From: Cunninghamia lanceolata
Lineage: Eukaryota > Streptophyta > Pinopsida > Cupressales > Cupressaceae
Assembly: GCA_027924645.1 (NCBI GenBank)
Contig: BSBN01001687.1
Span: 4,402,001 to 4,466,000, forward strand
Length of the DNA: 64,000 nucleotides
Direction of reading: 5' to 3'
A program made the position numbers and the translations under genes. This document shows, in pieces, positions 36,996 through 47,829 of the stretch; the first letter of the stretch is position 1; the number at the start of each line of letters is the position of its first letter. Under the pieces are notes generated by a model that did not search any database, was not told the origin of the DNA, and was given only the letters and a program-made list of their open reading frames with translations.

Positions 36996-37696
36996 TGTAA
37001 ACTACCACATTATTTTGCCACTCAATTCAACTGGAAGAGAAGCATAGATGTTGTGCAATGTTCAAAATCTAAGTGATGATTTGTATCATATTGTACTCAA
37101 ATAAGTGTGAACAATATAAAGGATTAAAATATTCAAATAAAATCCTTGTTCTACACTTAATGCAACCTTAGTTTAAGCGAAGAAATCAGTAAAACATAAA
37201 TGAAATAAAAAAAATAAATCTCACCACGGACAATCCCTATTGTGCTAAATGTATTTATGCTTGAGTTGATGGAATGTGGTTTCTCACGGTGACAACATGA
37301 TGTTGCATTCTAGTAGATTTTGAAAATGGCTCTCATAAGGGTCCATTTATAGATTTTTGGATTGGATGATCAATGGTCAGGATTGGTTAAGAGATTTAAT
37401 GATGAGGATTGAGTTGGTTGGTTAGTTGGGAGATGAATGGTGGAGGATTAAAGGTAATTTTCTAATTTATTTTTGCTTTTTGAGAGATAGTTTTGAAATG
37501 GAAGGTGGATAATAATAGGAATTTAATAATTCTTTTTATTCATTTTGGGTGGTTGAGTGGAAAAATAAAGATTTAGTAATTTAATATTTATCAAATCATG
37601 TGAAGTGGGAAGGGGACTAGGTTATTAGGACTTTGAAAAATGGGACTAGGACTTAGGAAAAGTGGGCTAGGACTTGTGTATTTTTAGGTGTCTACA
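36996..37696 (-). repeat. 3' LTR (or its outer part) of a Tat/Ogre-like Ty3/gypsy element
   Basis: On the minus strand the right edge begins TGTAGACACC straight after a purine tract, the typical LTR start of Tat-lineage gypsy elements. A TATAAAT box (37345-37351) lies about 350 bp in. The left end is uncertain: TGTAAACTACC at 36996 would give a matching TGTA..TACA pair, but no partner LTR is in the window to confirm it. Confidence 0.5.
37345..37351 (-). promoter_or_regulatory. TATA box in gypsy LTR
   Basis: TATAAAT on the minus strand, followed by GGACCC, at a plausible promoter distance within the LTR. Confidence 0.4.
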
Positions 37697-37712
37697 TTTT
37701 GCCCCTCTTTGA
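37697..37712 (-). promoter_or_regulatory. Polypurine tract of the Tat/Ogre-like element
   Basis: The minus strand reads AAAGAGGGGCAAAA directly before TGTAGACACC. It is the site that primes plus-strand DNA in gypsy replication. Confidence 0.75.
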
Positions 37713-38253
37713 GATGGTGTTGTGACTAAGAGAAGTAACACATTTCAAATAAAGACAACATCAAGAGGCTTTTGAAAGAGATTCCATAGCCACTTGAAGG
37801 AGGAGTGATGAGGAGGAATGAGGTAAGGATGACTGGATGATGAACCCATAGAGGATAGATAGGTTTGAAGGAAACTGGTATGCTCTTGAAAGGGATGGTA
37901 AGGAAAGAGGAAGATAGGGGATTGAATGCTAATGGTGGAGGATAGGATAGCCATGCTAGTTAGTGTGAGTAACTTGATGTATCACTTGACATTATGCACC
38001 ATGATATACATTTGACCATGGTGACAATGTGTCTCGTGAATAAAAGATTGAAGGTTGCAAGAAAGCATATGCCTATGGTACCATGATATGAAAGACCATG
38101 ATGTCATTGTGGAAGGTATGCTACAAGGATCAATGTAGATGCAAGACAAAATGATAACACACAAGAAAGAAAGAAAGCATGTACAAATGATACAAAGTCA
38201 AACAAGATGTTGCCCCTGGTCAAGCTAAAAATTGATGATTGATTGATGATGAT

Positions 38254-38579
38254 GAGGATAGTGTTGTTGATGTGAGAGCGATTTATCTCAAGAATAACAT
38301 GAGGATTGGGAATGATACATCCTAATGATGATAATTGATTTGATTTGATGAAGATTGACAACAAGACTGGGAACAAAATAGATGAATGCTTTTGGATGAT
38401 TTGAGGATAGTGTTGTTGATATGGGAATGATATATCTTGAGAACAACACAGGGATTGAGAATGATATATCTCATGAACAACACGAGGATTGGTAATGACA
38501 TATCTTGATATGATTGAATTGAGCTGATGAAGATTGACAAAAAGGCTGGGAACAAAATGGATGAATTCTTTTGGATGAT
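38254..38579. repeat. Tandem repeat, unit about 150-175 bp, two copies
   Basis: Copies start at 38254 and 38403 with GAGGATAGTGTTGTTGAT and end with GAAGATTGACAA..CTGGGAACAAAAT..TTTTGGATGAT. Within copy two the GGAATGATATATCT..AACA block is itself repeated. It is satellite-like material inside the gypsy 3' region. Confidence 0.8.
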
Positions 38580-39794
38580 AGGCTAGATTTCTTGGCAAGA
38601 TTTGTGTGAATTAGGATTTCTTGGAATGATAGTATTGGATTGCTTTCATATTACTGTATTGGATAGATTTTGGATTATTGGATTGGACTTCATGTGGATA
38701 GTTTTTTTATTTTAACTATTGGATGAAATTGTTGTCTCCATATGATAAATAGTGATAAGGGAACACCAAGTCTAAGGATGGGGGATGGGTTGATTTAGGA
38801 TGATGGGCTTCATGGATTATGAATTTGAGGAATGGAGGATCTCCAAGGGCTATGTTGCAAAGGAATAACATACCCTATAATGTAAATGTCATTCAAGAAG
38901 TTGGACTAAGGAAATGTAGTGTACTACGTAAGATATAACAAGATGCTTGAAGGATTTGTTGCAGAAGGATTTTCTAGGTCAAGAGATTGCCACAACATTT
39001 TTCAAGATCATGCCTTATTCCCTATTAAGATCAAAGGAAAGAAAGAAGGATGGATGGGAATAGTGGAAAGGATATGTGGATATGATGGATTAAGATGATA
39101 TGATGGGATAGATGAGACAACTTTCCCCAAGTGCAAGGTTCATAGACAATCGATTTACACATGACACCCATGAATGTGTTTTCATCATGGTACTTATCCA
39201 AGGTTCCATGAAATGGTTTTCACCATTGGATGAATGATTTTCTTTTTATTATAAATTGATTTAAATTGATTTTTGATTTTTTGATTTTTGAGTTTCTACT
39301 TTACTAATTGAATGACATTGATAGTCTTCACATGTCCTTTTCTATTTGATATAGTTGATGTAGATGCTCTTGTCATAACATGTCATTGGTGACCTGCCAG
39401 AGTAGTTGCTTCATGAGTATTAAAGCACTCTTGTACAATCAATTGATGTTTTTGTGATCCTCATTAATAATAGAGTTGGCCTATCTGAATGTTTACATCT
39501 TGATAGGGTACCATCATAGGCCTTATGATAAAGTGTTGTTGCCACAATGCAACGGATTTGGGATTTGGAGTTTTTGGATTTGAGGCATGATTTTGGATTT
39601 GGATGGGATGTTATATGTGGAATTAGGTGATAGTGATTTATAGGATTTAGGTGGATAAGTTTGTGATTTAGATTGGGTTTGGGGATTCTTGAATCAACAT
39701 ACTTGGGATGGTGGATTAGGATGTCAATTACGACCAACATTTTGATACAACATGGAAGGAGGTGGACACCTATTATATGTAAGGTGCATCTTTC

Positions 39795-40912
39795 TATTGG
39801 AAACAAGGTAGATAACTAAGAGGGAGGGTGAATCAGTTATCTTAAATATTTTAACTTTTCATTCTTCTTTAACAATTAGTGCAACATCAAAACATATAAG
39901 CATACATAACCATGAGAGCAAAAATAAAATCAACACACATAACACAATGATTTTGACGTGGAAAACCTTGTTAAGGGAAAAACCATGGGGTGACTAACCC
40001 AAGATTGTATTCTTTGTTAAAAGAATAAGAAGTACAAAATGGCACTTGCCAATTAGGGCTCACTACCTGAGCACACTGCTCACAAAAGGCACACTACCTA
40101 CAAGAGACTCACTGTCTACAAAGTTAAGGAAGGTAACTAGGTGTTTGAACTGATTAGAGGCATCCACATATGCTGAGGTTCAGTTCTGATTAGGCTCAAT
40201 ATACAGATCTACTGCACTTCATTCTTCCTTTGATTTAGTGCTGCTATTCTGTCACATACTGGACTTGTATTACTGCTTCCACACTTATCTCTGCATTTTC
40301 TCACACATTATCACACACCACACACACCTTCATACCAAAATCTTTCTAGTATATATATCCGCACCAAGGATTTCAACAACTTTCTAGTTGGCAACCGGAA
40401 TACTCAAGATATTTACTAAACATTGATCTGTCGGCTAGATCCATGCTTAATATGTGATACATATCAAAAACATAGACATAGAGGTCATCAATCATGTTTG
40501 CCAACCATGTATGATTCCTCAAATAGCCTGACCATCATCAAATTCTCATCTGGATTAAGGTCTGATGCTCTGCCGGTCAGGTCTTCCTCAGTCTACTCTG
40601 CCTGTCAGGAACCCAACACTTAGGTGCTCATATCTTTTCACTCTTTCATCACCGGAGGCTCAATCTCTAGAATGTGGTAGTCATGGTACTCCTCTTGACT
40701 TCCCCAAGTCTGCACTTTGCTAAGATACATCCTCTGAGATATTCGGACCTGATTGTCGGACCTTGCTGCATGCTCTGTTCTTGTTCACCAGACCAAAACA
40801 TTCTTCAATCTTACTTCCGGTATAGTCATACTATGCTCTACAGATGTGTGGGATAGACTTTGTTGCTAGCAATGACAACAATCATGAAACCACACAGTGT
40901 CTCTTGCCAACA
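39795..40912 (-). repeat. 3' LTR of the Sirevirus-like element
   Basis: 1118 bp, with TATATATA (about 40350-40358) as minus-strand promoter box and CCGG-containing words near 40395, 40575, 40650 and 40818. The first dinucleotide is TA instead of TG. Confidence 0.92.
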
Positions 40913-40914
40913 AT

Positions 40915-41067
40915 CTCCCCCTTTGGCATTGATGGCAACACTTGGTGAAAAATGACTAAGTGTCGTAGCAAACTCCCCCTTGGCTGATGCTCTATCTTAT
41001 GCACACTTTTAACAGAGCTCCCCTTTAGCTGGATTCCACATTTTTCACTACTCCTCACTCCCCCTTT
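40915..41067 (-). promoter_or_regulatory. Multiple polypurine tracts
   Basis: On the plus strand CTCCCCCTTT at 40915, CTCCCCCTT at 40973, CTCCCCTTT at 41018 and CTCCCCCTTT at 41058. On the minus strand these are AAAGGGGGAG-type tracts upstream of the 3' LTR. Repeated polypurine tracts of this form are known for Sireviruses. A fifth, at 44991, lies between the two ORFs. Confidence 0.85.
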
Positions 41068-41254
41068 GACATCAATGGCAAAGGGTGAAATCCACACACC
41101 AAAATTTGCAAAAATCAACCTATACATAGCCGCGTAAGTATATATACATGTTATACTTACATATACTTAAGTATATCCGCCAAAGTGGTTTTCAACTGGT
41201 CAAATTCTATTGCCCAACTCTGTTTCATCCTGTCCAAAATTGAGATGTGACCAC

Positions 41255-44200
41255 TTAACAAAACTGCAAAAGCTTCTGCCCTCTTAAATCCTCCGGATCA
41301 CTGGTCTGGGCTGTGGTCTGAGCATCAGTTAAGGCCTCATGCATTGCCTCTAACTTAGGGATGATTATCCCTCTTAGTTCACTTAACCTGCTTATTCTAT
41401 TCTTCTTCTCCTTTTCAAGCCTCTTTATTTCATTTATAGTGGCAATAGCCTGATAGTCTTGATTCATTATGGATGAGGTGAGAGGATCAGAATTATGAGA
41501 TAAACTTGACAGTTTACTCTCTTGTTCTTCCACCTTCTTTGCAATGTCTGCTGTCACCGTGGACCAAGATAAACAAAATTTGTATAATTCTCTACCATCT
41601 TTAAGAGAATTTTCTGGGCTCTTTATCCCAATATCTAGATTTCTCCTATCATTTGCTATGAGTCCCTGTACTTCAGAGAATCTCTTACCCAAAAACTCTT
41701 TCTGGACTTTCTCTTCTGCTGATTTCTCCAAAGAATCAAAATGTGTGCTAACATAATTAACAAGAGATTTCAGATTACCAGATAAAGAGGCTGAAAGATC
41801 CTTTTGGAAGGATGGCATGATTTTCTCTAGCACACCGGATGTAATCTCTATCAGCTCACAGTCTTCCATGTGAGACTTCAGAAGCTTTTCTTTTGCTTTA
41901 GCTTGAGAAAAAGATGCTACCTACCTTGTCTGGACTGGAGAGAGGGAGTCAAAATTGAGTGGTACTTGGAACAGTTGCAGTTCATCTATCTCCATCAATT
42001 CCTTGGTCAAGAAATTCTTCACTGCTTCTGCAGTGTCTCTTGCCAAAGACTTCTTTCCTTTTGCAGCCTCAGAGCTGTCATCAGAGATCTTCTCTGTTTG
42101 TTCTTCTTCTCTTCCCTTTTTCTCCTCTTCTTGACTTACTTTCTCATCTTTTCTTGCTTCTCCTTCAGTTCTGGAGTCTGCAGGGGGATCTGGAAGAGAG
42201 ATATTTAATTCTTCAGGGACTTCCTCTTCCAGAATAGAGGAATCCAAGTCCTTAGCCCTGTCCTCACCTATCTCCTTTGGCTCTTCTACAAATTTCTCAG
42301 TGGATTCTTCTTTTGATGTACTTAGTCCTTCGTCATCCATGGCAGAATGTTCATCATCCATGTCCTCTATGATAGGGAGATTGAATCTCTTGTAGGCATT
42401 CCAGAGGATGTCTTCTATTTCTTTTGCTATCTGATCCATCTCTTCAAGCATAAGTTTGTTCATTCTAGCTTTGCTCCAGAACTCATCCTTGCAGTCCTTG
42501 AAGACCATGGCCATTTGTTTTGGAGTAATGGAAGGATAGAGTTGAATTGCAATCTATTTTTGGATCTTAAGGTCATTTGCCTTAGCATTCTCCTTTCTTA
42601 GTTCAAATTCTTTCTCTAGACTTTTGGGAATTAGAGAGATGATTTCAATGAATGCTTTATTGTAGATGTTTAGATACCTGACTGTAGCATCTTGCAAGAT
42701 CTTCTAGTCATCTTCACTATATTCATCATAAAATTCAGTGACTGGTTACATGTTCCCATCCACTGTGACTACCTTGATGATATCATTAAGAGAGAGAGTA
42801 GGCCTTTCAACAAATTCTTCTGCCCCTTCTTCTTTGTTTCTATCGACAGAGAATTCCACAGATGTTTTCTTTTTCTTCTTCATTTTCTTAATCTCCTCAT
42901 CTGTCTTTGTCTCTTTATCATCCTTTTGACTTATGTAGGATCTTGTAGCCTTGGTTTTTGTTCTCTTTTCTCCCTTTCCAGATGTCTTGGCTTCCGGTTT
43001 GGAGGATTTTGAGCTCTTAGAGGTGGTAGGTGCAGAACTCTTTGAGGATCTAGTCCAGGAGGGGGCTTGTACCAGAACACTTTCTTTTTCTGCTTCTTGT
43101 CTCTCTTTCTCAGCTCTCTCTAATTTCTGTCTATTTGCATCAACTACCTCTTTTGAAATGCCATATCTTTTGGCAACTTCCTCTACTTCCCTTCTCACTT
43201 TTCTTTTCATCTCTGGTTGTCTTAGCTCAACATGAATTTTCACACTCAATTCTTGAAAGGTTCCAAACCTTTCTGCCTCAGAGTCCTTAGGTTGACTTAG
43301 CAAGTGTTGGACATGTAGCTCTAGAATTTTCTCATCTACCTCATAGCCCATTGGCATAATCCAGACTATTCTAGGCTCTACTGCCTCCATTGAGCATTGA
43401 TCAGTGTCTACTATGAAACACACTGTATCCTTATATTTTTCAACTATAGATTGGGGGATTCTTTCTCTGGCCTACATCATACTTTGAAAGTTTTTGAAGT
43501 ATCCCCATAGTCCTGTACTTTGAGCCTTGGCATCACCAAGCCCATACATATAATCTTTGATTTTTATGGCAACTGGTCTGTCATTTTGCCATACCCAACC
43601 ACTTGATCCAGGTAGCTCATTCATATAGTAAAAGAAGAGACATAGTATTTGGCCACCATACTTGATTGAGTTCTTCTTATCCTTCTTTATCTTTTCGCAA
43701 GTTTTCTAACAATTGACTTAGAAGAAGCTCGCATAGATCATAGTCTACATTTTCCCTTAGCATTTGATATGCAGTATAAATTGAAGTTCCAGATACAAAG
43801 TTTTCCCTGCTGGAGTGATATATTTTGTAGCCAATTATCATAGAGGCAAATTTGATATCCGGATTAGTGATATCTTCTATTGTCATTGCTCTCTTGTCAA
43901 ACTTTGATCCAGTAGCCTCACTCACTATCTGATTCTTGACAGATTTAAGAGCAAGCAACCCATTGGATGAGTGCAATCCGGTTACTACCCTAATGACATC
44001 TTTTGTTATCTTGAATGGCCTCATCAACCACATGAAGTTGTCATGTATTCTGTGAAGAACATACTAGACCCATTCATCTTTTGAGAAATAGGGAAAGTGG
44101 ATGCAATGTCCAAAATGCTTATCCCAGATGGCCTTGTATTAAGGTTTGAGTTCAAGGGTTTCATCTATTAGTTGTTTATGGTAGATATCCATCAGCTTTG

Positions 44201-44378
44201 ATTCTCCAAATTCCTCAATATTTGCATGGATGTATACCCTAACATCTTCTACATGCAGAACCCCATGCAGAATGCTAGAGAAGGCGTCTAAGGGATCAAC
44301 TTCTAGGGATTTGTAAGGATGTTTCTTGAACTTAGGGCATGGCCTATCAATGATCTTAACAACATTTGGAGTAGCCAT
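41255..44378 (-). pseudogene. Large ORF of unknown function in the Sirevirus-like element (about 1,040 codons)
   Basis: It starts MATPNVVKIIDRPCPKFKK at 44378 and runs to 41255. Open pieces are 44139-44378 and 43677-44033 in one frame, then 42746-43423, 41921-42514 and 41255-41869 in a second frame. So the damage is a few nonsense codons and one frameshift near 43690. The N-terminal 290 residues look globular (for example VIRVVTGLHSSNG and YQMLRENVDYDLCELLLSQL). The middle is Lys/Glu/Ser-rich, with a basic cluster KKMKKKKK and an acidic segment. The C-terminus is helical, with coiled-coil heptads. I recognise no catalytic domain. Its place, after gag and before the purine tracts, is where Sireviruses carry an envelope-like ORF, but similarity is unproven. 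Confidence 0.7.
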
Positions 44379-44380
44379 CT

Positions 44381-45017
44381 TGCAAAAGATTCAGAGAGAG
44401 ATATTCAAAAATGGAAATACCTTTTTATGCTTCTAGGGTTCACGATATGAGCCAGAAAAGATCCTTGGTTGAATCAGATTTTATGGTTGATCTTTGAGAG
44501 GGTTGAAGCAATCTTGTTTGCAGAGCTCTTTCTTTCTTCGTTTCGAATGCAAATGTGCAAATGATGAATAAAAGAACCCTTATATTTCTACACAAATCCT
44601 AATTTCATATTGCAATAAATGCACACCTTAAGTTATTCTGATTCCCTTGTTTTGAGAGAGATCCTTTCGAATCACTGAGATGCACTTAGAATTATTCTTG
44701 GTGATAATTGACAATGTATCTCCCTTTCTCTAATCATTCCATTTATCCGTAGATCTAGATATTTCAATTTTGAATCATACCGGATCTAACTATGAAAATT
44801 CTGCTTTTGCCAAAACACTGTCAAACTGGATCAATCTTGGATGATTAGACTCCAAATCTCCTTGCGGATCTTTCATATTTTTACTAAGGGTTATTTAGAT
44901 ATATCTCTCAGAACCCTTTAATCCGTAGCATTCCATGTGCCAAATTTAGGCACCAATTGACTGGCAGGGGGAATTTATTTTCCTTTGTGACTCCCCCTGA
45001 GCTAGAGCTCATCTAAT
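44381..45017 (-). other. Spacer between gag-like ORF and unknown ORF
   Basis: Noncoding. It holds a GGGGGAG tract (44991-44999) like those beside the 3' LTR, so part of it may be a duplicated pre-LTR segment. Pol would be expected here in an autonomous element and is absent. Confidence 0.6.
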
Positions 45018-46199
45018 TTAGTTTTTAGAAGGAATATCAGCACTAGATTTTGGTGTGGATCCATCCCCAACATTTTCTATATTTCTCTTCACCCAAATCT
45101 TGTTCATCTCCCTTTGAACTTCATCCGCATTCACTTTTTCTTTTCCTTTGTCTTGATTATGATTATGATGCACTGGACCCTTGTTACCCTGATTCTTGCT
45201 TCTGTAGAATTTGGCAATATGACCAGATCTATTGCAATTGTAGCAAACAAAATTTCTTTGCATATTTGACTGATATCCTCTTGATCTGCATTGATTAGCC
45301 ATCTGTCCAATTCTATTGCATGCAAAGCATCTACCATTAAATGAATTGTTTATTTGCATATTTCTACATTCATGTGATTTATGACCATACCTTTTGCAGT
45401 TAAAACACTGTCTGGAGAAGGATGAATTAGTCTGATTCATTCTTCTTCTGCAGTAATTTGCTTTATGACTGTAGTTATTGCAATTGTAGCAGTATCCATT
45501 GAAGGATGGATGTCTTTGAGCATTTGGTTGTCTTACTGTAGGTCTTCTAGGCCTGTTCCTTGGATTTCCTGATCCAGAGTTCTTTTGACCAGATTTGGAG
45601 CTTTCACCTTTCTCATACCTCAAACCATGCTTGTCATCTACCCTCTTTTGGCTTTCAAGAAGAACTTCAAGTTGAGCAGAGCTTATCTTGAATTTCCCTT
45701 TGTATTCATTTGCTGTTTGAAGATCCCTATTAAGAGTGTCTATTTGATTCTCAAGTTGTTCTTCATTATCTCTAGCTTATTCAAGATCAGATTCTAGATG
45801 CCTGATAATTCTATCCATTTTGTGACAGTCTTTTGACTTCTCCTTAAGAGATTGTTTTAGATTATCTTCAATTTTTCTTTTCTCTTCAATTTCTTGGGTG
45901 AATTTCATAACCCCTGATTCCATTTCATGTCTTACCATAATGACCTCTTTTGATAGCTTCTCACATAACTTGTTTTTCTCATTCAGATCTTCATTAGTAT
46001 CATTAGCTTCACTTTGACTTACTAATTGTTGAAGTAGTTCCTTTCTCTTTTTCGCAGAGATACTCAGTTTTTCTTTGAGTTCATTTATGAAATCATCATC
46101 TTGTTTGACTCTTTCCCTCAGGTTATTAAATTCAAAGTGAGATTGCTCAAGATCATCTAGGGCAGATTGAAGTTGTTCCTTCATACCATACATATCCAT
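45018..46199 (-). pseudogene. Gag-like protein: coiled coil plus four zinc knuckles, one stop codon
   Basis: A single frame of about 394 codons is interrupted only by one TAA at 45777-45779. The first 140 residues are a heptad-rich coiled coil (KEQLQSALDDLEQSHFEF and on). After a linker ending LLESQKRVDDKHG comes a Gln/Arg/Asn-rich nucleocapsid with four CCHC-type units. CFNCKRYGHKSHEC is intact. CYNCNNYSHKANYC lacks the glycine, CFACNRIGQMANQC has Gln for His, and CYNCNRSGHIAKFY has lost its last Cys. No UBN2 capsid domain precedes it: the frame begins about 50 bp after the primer site. It probably bound element RNA. Either the capsid part was lost or the coiled coil replaces it. Confidence 0.75.
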
Positions 46200-46250
46200 T
46201 GAGATTCCCAGGTCTTCCTCAAGCTGTTTGGCTCTGTTGGGACGAACTTA

Positions 46251-46262
46251 GCTCTGATACCA
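46251..46262 (-). promoter_or_regulatory. Primer binding site, initiator tRNA-Met
   Basis: TGGTATCAGAGC on the minus strand, two bases inside the 5' LTR. Confidence 0.93.
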
Positions 46263-46264
46263 AT

Positions 46265-47381
46265 TGTTGGAAACAAGGTAGATAACTGAGGGGGGGGTGA
46301 ATTAGTTATCTTAAATAGTTTAACTTTCTGTTCTTCTTTAACAATTAGTGCAACATCAAAACATATAAGCATACATAACCATGAGAGCATAAATAAAATC
46401 AACACACGTAACACAATGATTTTGACGTGGAAAACCTTGTTAAGGGAAAAACCACAGGGTGACTAACCCAAGATTGTATTCTCTATTAAAAGAATAAAAA
46501 GTACAAAATAACACTTGCTAATTAGGACTCATTGCTCGAGCACACTGCTCACAAGAGGCACACTGCCTACAAGAGACTCACTGTCTACAAAGTTAAGGAA
46601 GGTAACCAGGTGTTTGAACTGATCAGAGGCATCCATATATGCTGAGGTTCAGTCTTGGTTAGGCTCAATATACTGATCTACTGTACTTCATTCTTCCTCT
46701 GATTTAGTACTGTTGTTTTGTCACATACTAGACTTGTATTACTGCTTCCACACGTATCTCTGCCTTTTCTTGCACATTATCATATACCACACACACCTTC
46801 ATACTGAAATCTATCTGGTATATATATCCACACCAAGGATTTCAACAACTTTCTAGTTGGCAACCGGAATACTCAAGATATTTACTAAACACTGATCTGT
46901 CGGCCGGATCCATCCTCAATATGTTATGCGTATCAAAAACATAGACATAGAGGTCATCAATCATGTTTGCCAACCATGTATGATTCCTCAAATAGCTTGA
47001 CCATCATCAAATTCTCATCCGGATTAAGGTTTGATTTTCTGTCGGTCAATTCTTCCTTAGTCTACTCTGCTTGTTAGGAACCGAACACTCAGGTGCTCAT
47101 ATCTTTTCACTCTTTCATCACCGGAGGCTCAATCTATGGAATGCGGTAGTCATGGTACTCCTCTTGACTTCCCCAAGTCCACACTTTGCTGAGATACATC
47201 CTCTGAGATATCTGGACCTAATTGTCAGACCTTGCTGCATGCTCTGTTCTTGTTCACCGGACCAAAACATTCTTCAATCTTACTTCTGGTATAGTCATAG
47301 TATGCTCTGCAGATGTGTGGGATAGACTTTGTTGCCATCAATGACAACAATCATGAAACCACATAGTGTCTCTTGCCAACA
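46265..47381 (-). repeat. 5' LTR of the Sirevirus-like element
   Basis: 1117 bp, colinear with 39795-40912. TATATATA lies at about 46819-46827, and CCGG words lie near 46866, 46905, 47019, 47121 and 47259. Divergence from its partner is well below that of the 31-35 kb element by eye. Confidence 0.92.
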
Positions 47382-47386
47382 CTTTC

Positions 47387-47829
47387 GACCTGGCTCTAGA
47401 TTTGGATATTTAGGACCAACATTCTTAGACAATATGGAAGGTGGTGGAAACCTATTATATGCAAGGTGTATTTTTCAATGTGGCACCACATTTTGAGTGC
47501 TTACTTGATTTTGATTTTTTTCTTTGCTTGATTTGACTGGTCCATTTTGCTTTGGGACCCATATTGGTTTTGTGTCTTCCTTGATTTTTGAATTAACTTG
47601 TCTTTGATGTTTGATTGTGATTCTTTTCTTTGTATGCTTTACAATTTGTTGGTCCCAATCGATGGGTTTAGGATGTAGAGAATGAAGTTTGATGGTATAA
47701 ATAGTAGAGGTGGAATGATTGTTGGTAGCCTTATTGTAGGGGACATGAATGGTCCCTATCTTGGTGCTTTCATTGGATGAATCTGCCTTAGTGATAATTG
47801 AAGTATCACTCACATCATTATATTATTTA
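47387..47829 (-). other. Host gypsy 3' region between the two insertions
   Basis: Continues the host interrupted at 39794. The segment GGAAGGTGGTGGAAACCTATTATATG (shown here in two parts: GGAAGGTGGTGGA and AACCTATTATATG) at 47433 repeats the one at 39754, so the host carries a tandem unit of about 100 bp across the insertion point. A 112-codon minus frame is open here, but composition could explain it. Confidence 0.55.

Larger units (their letters stand above)
39795..47381 (-). mobile_element. Sirevirus-like Ty1/copia element without pol (7.59 kb)
   Basis: LTRs of 1118 and 1117 bp (39795-40912 and 46265-47381) start T(G/A)TTGGAAAC and end TTGCCAACA. Identical CTTTC duplications lie at 39790-39794 and 47382-47386. 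A tRNA-Met primer site adjoins the right LTR with a 2-nt gap. Four CTCCCC(C)TT purine tracts (GGGGAG on the minus strand) lie next to the left LTR, a Sirevirus hallmark, as are the many CCGGA/TCCGG words in the LTRs. The inside holds a gag-like ORF and a second large ORF, but no protease, integrase, RT or RNase H. The element must have depended on a partner for mobility. Confidence 0.9.

Noticed and set aside
42347..43235. Several plus-strand Phe/Leu/Ser-rich frames
   Set aside because: Antisense shadows of the charged minus-strand ORF2 of the Sirevirus-like element.
47475..47813. Minus-strand 112-codon frame near the Sirevirus-like insertion
   Set aside because: Possibly part of the gypsy element, but its Lys/Asn/Thr-rich composition follows the local base bias and no motif was found. 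Left as noncoding host region.
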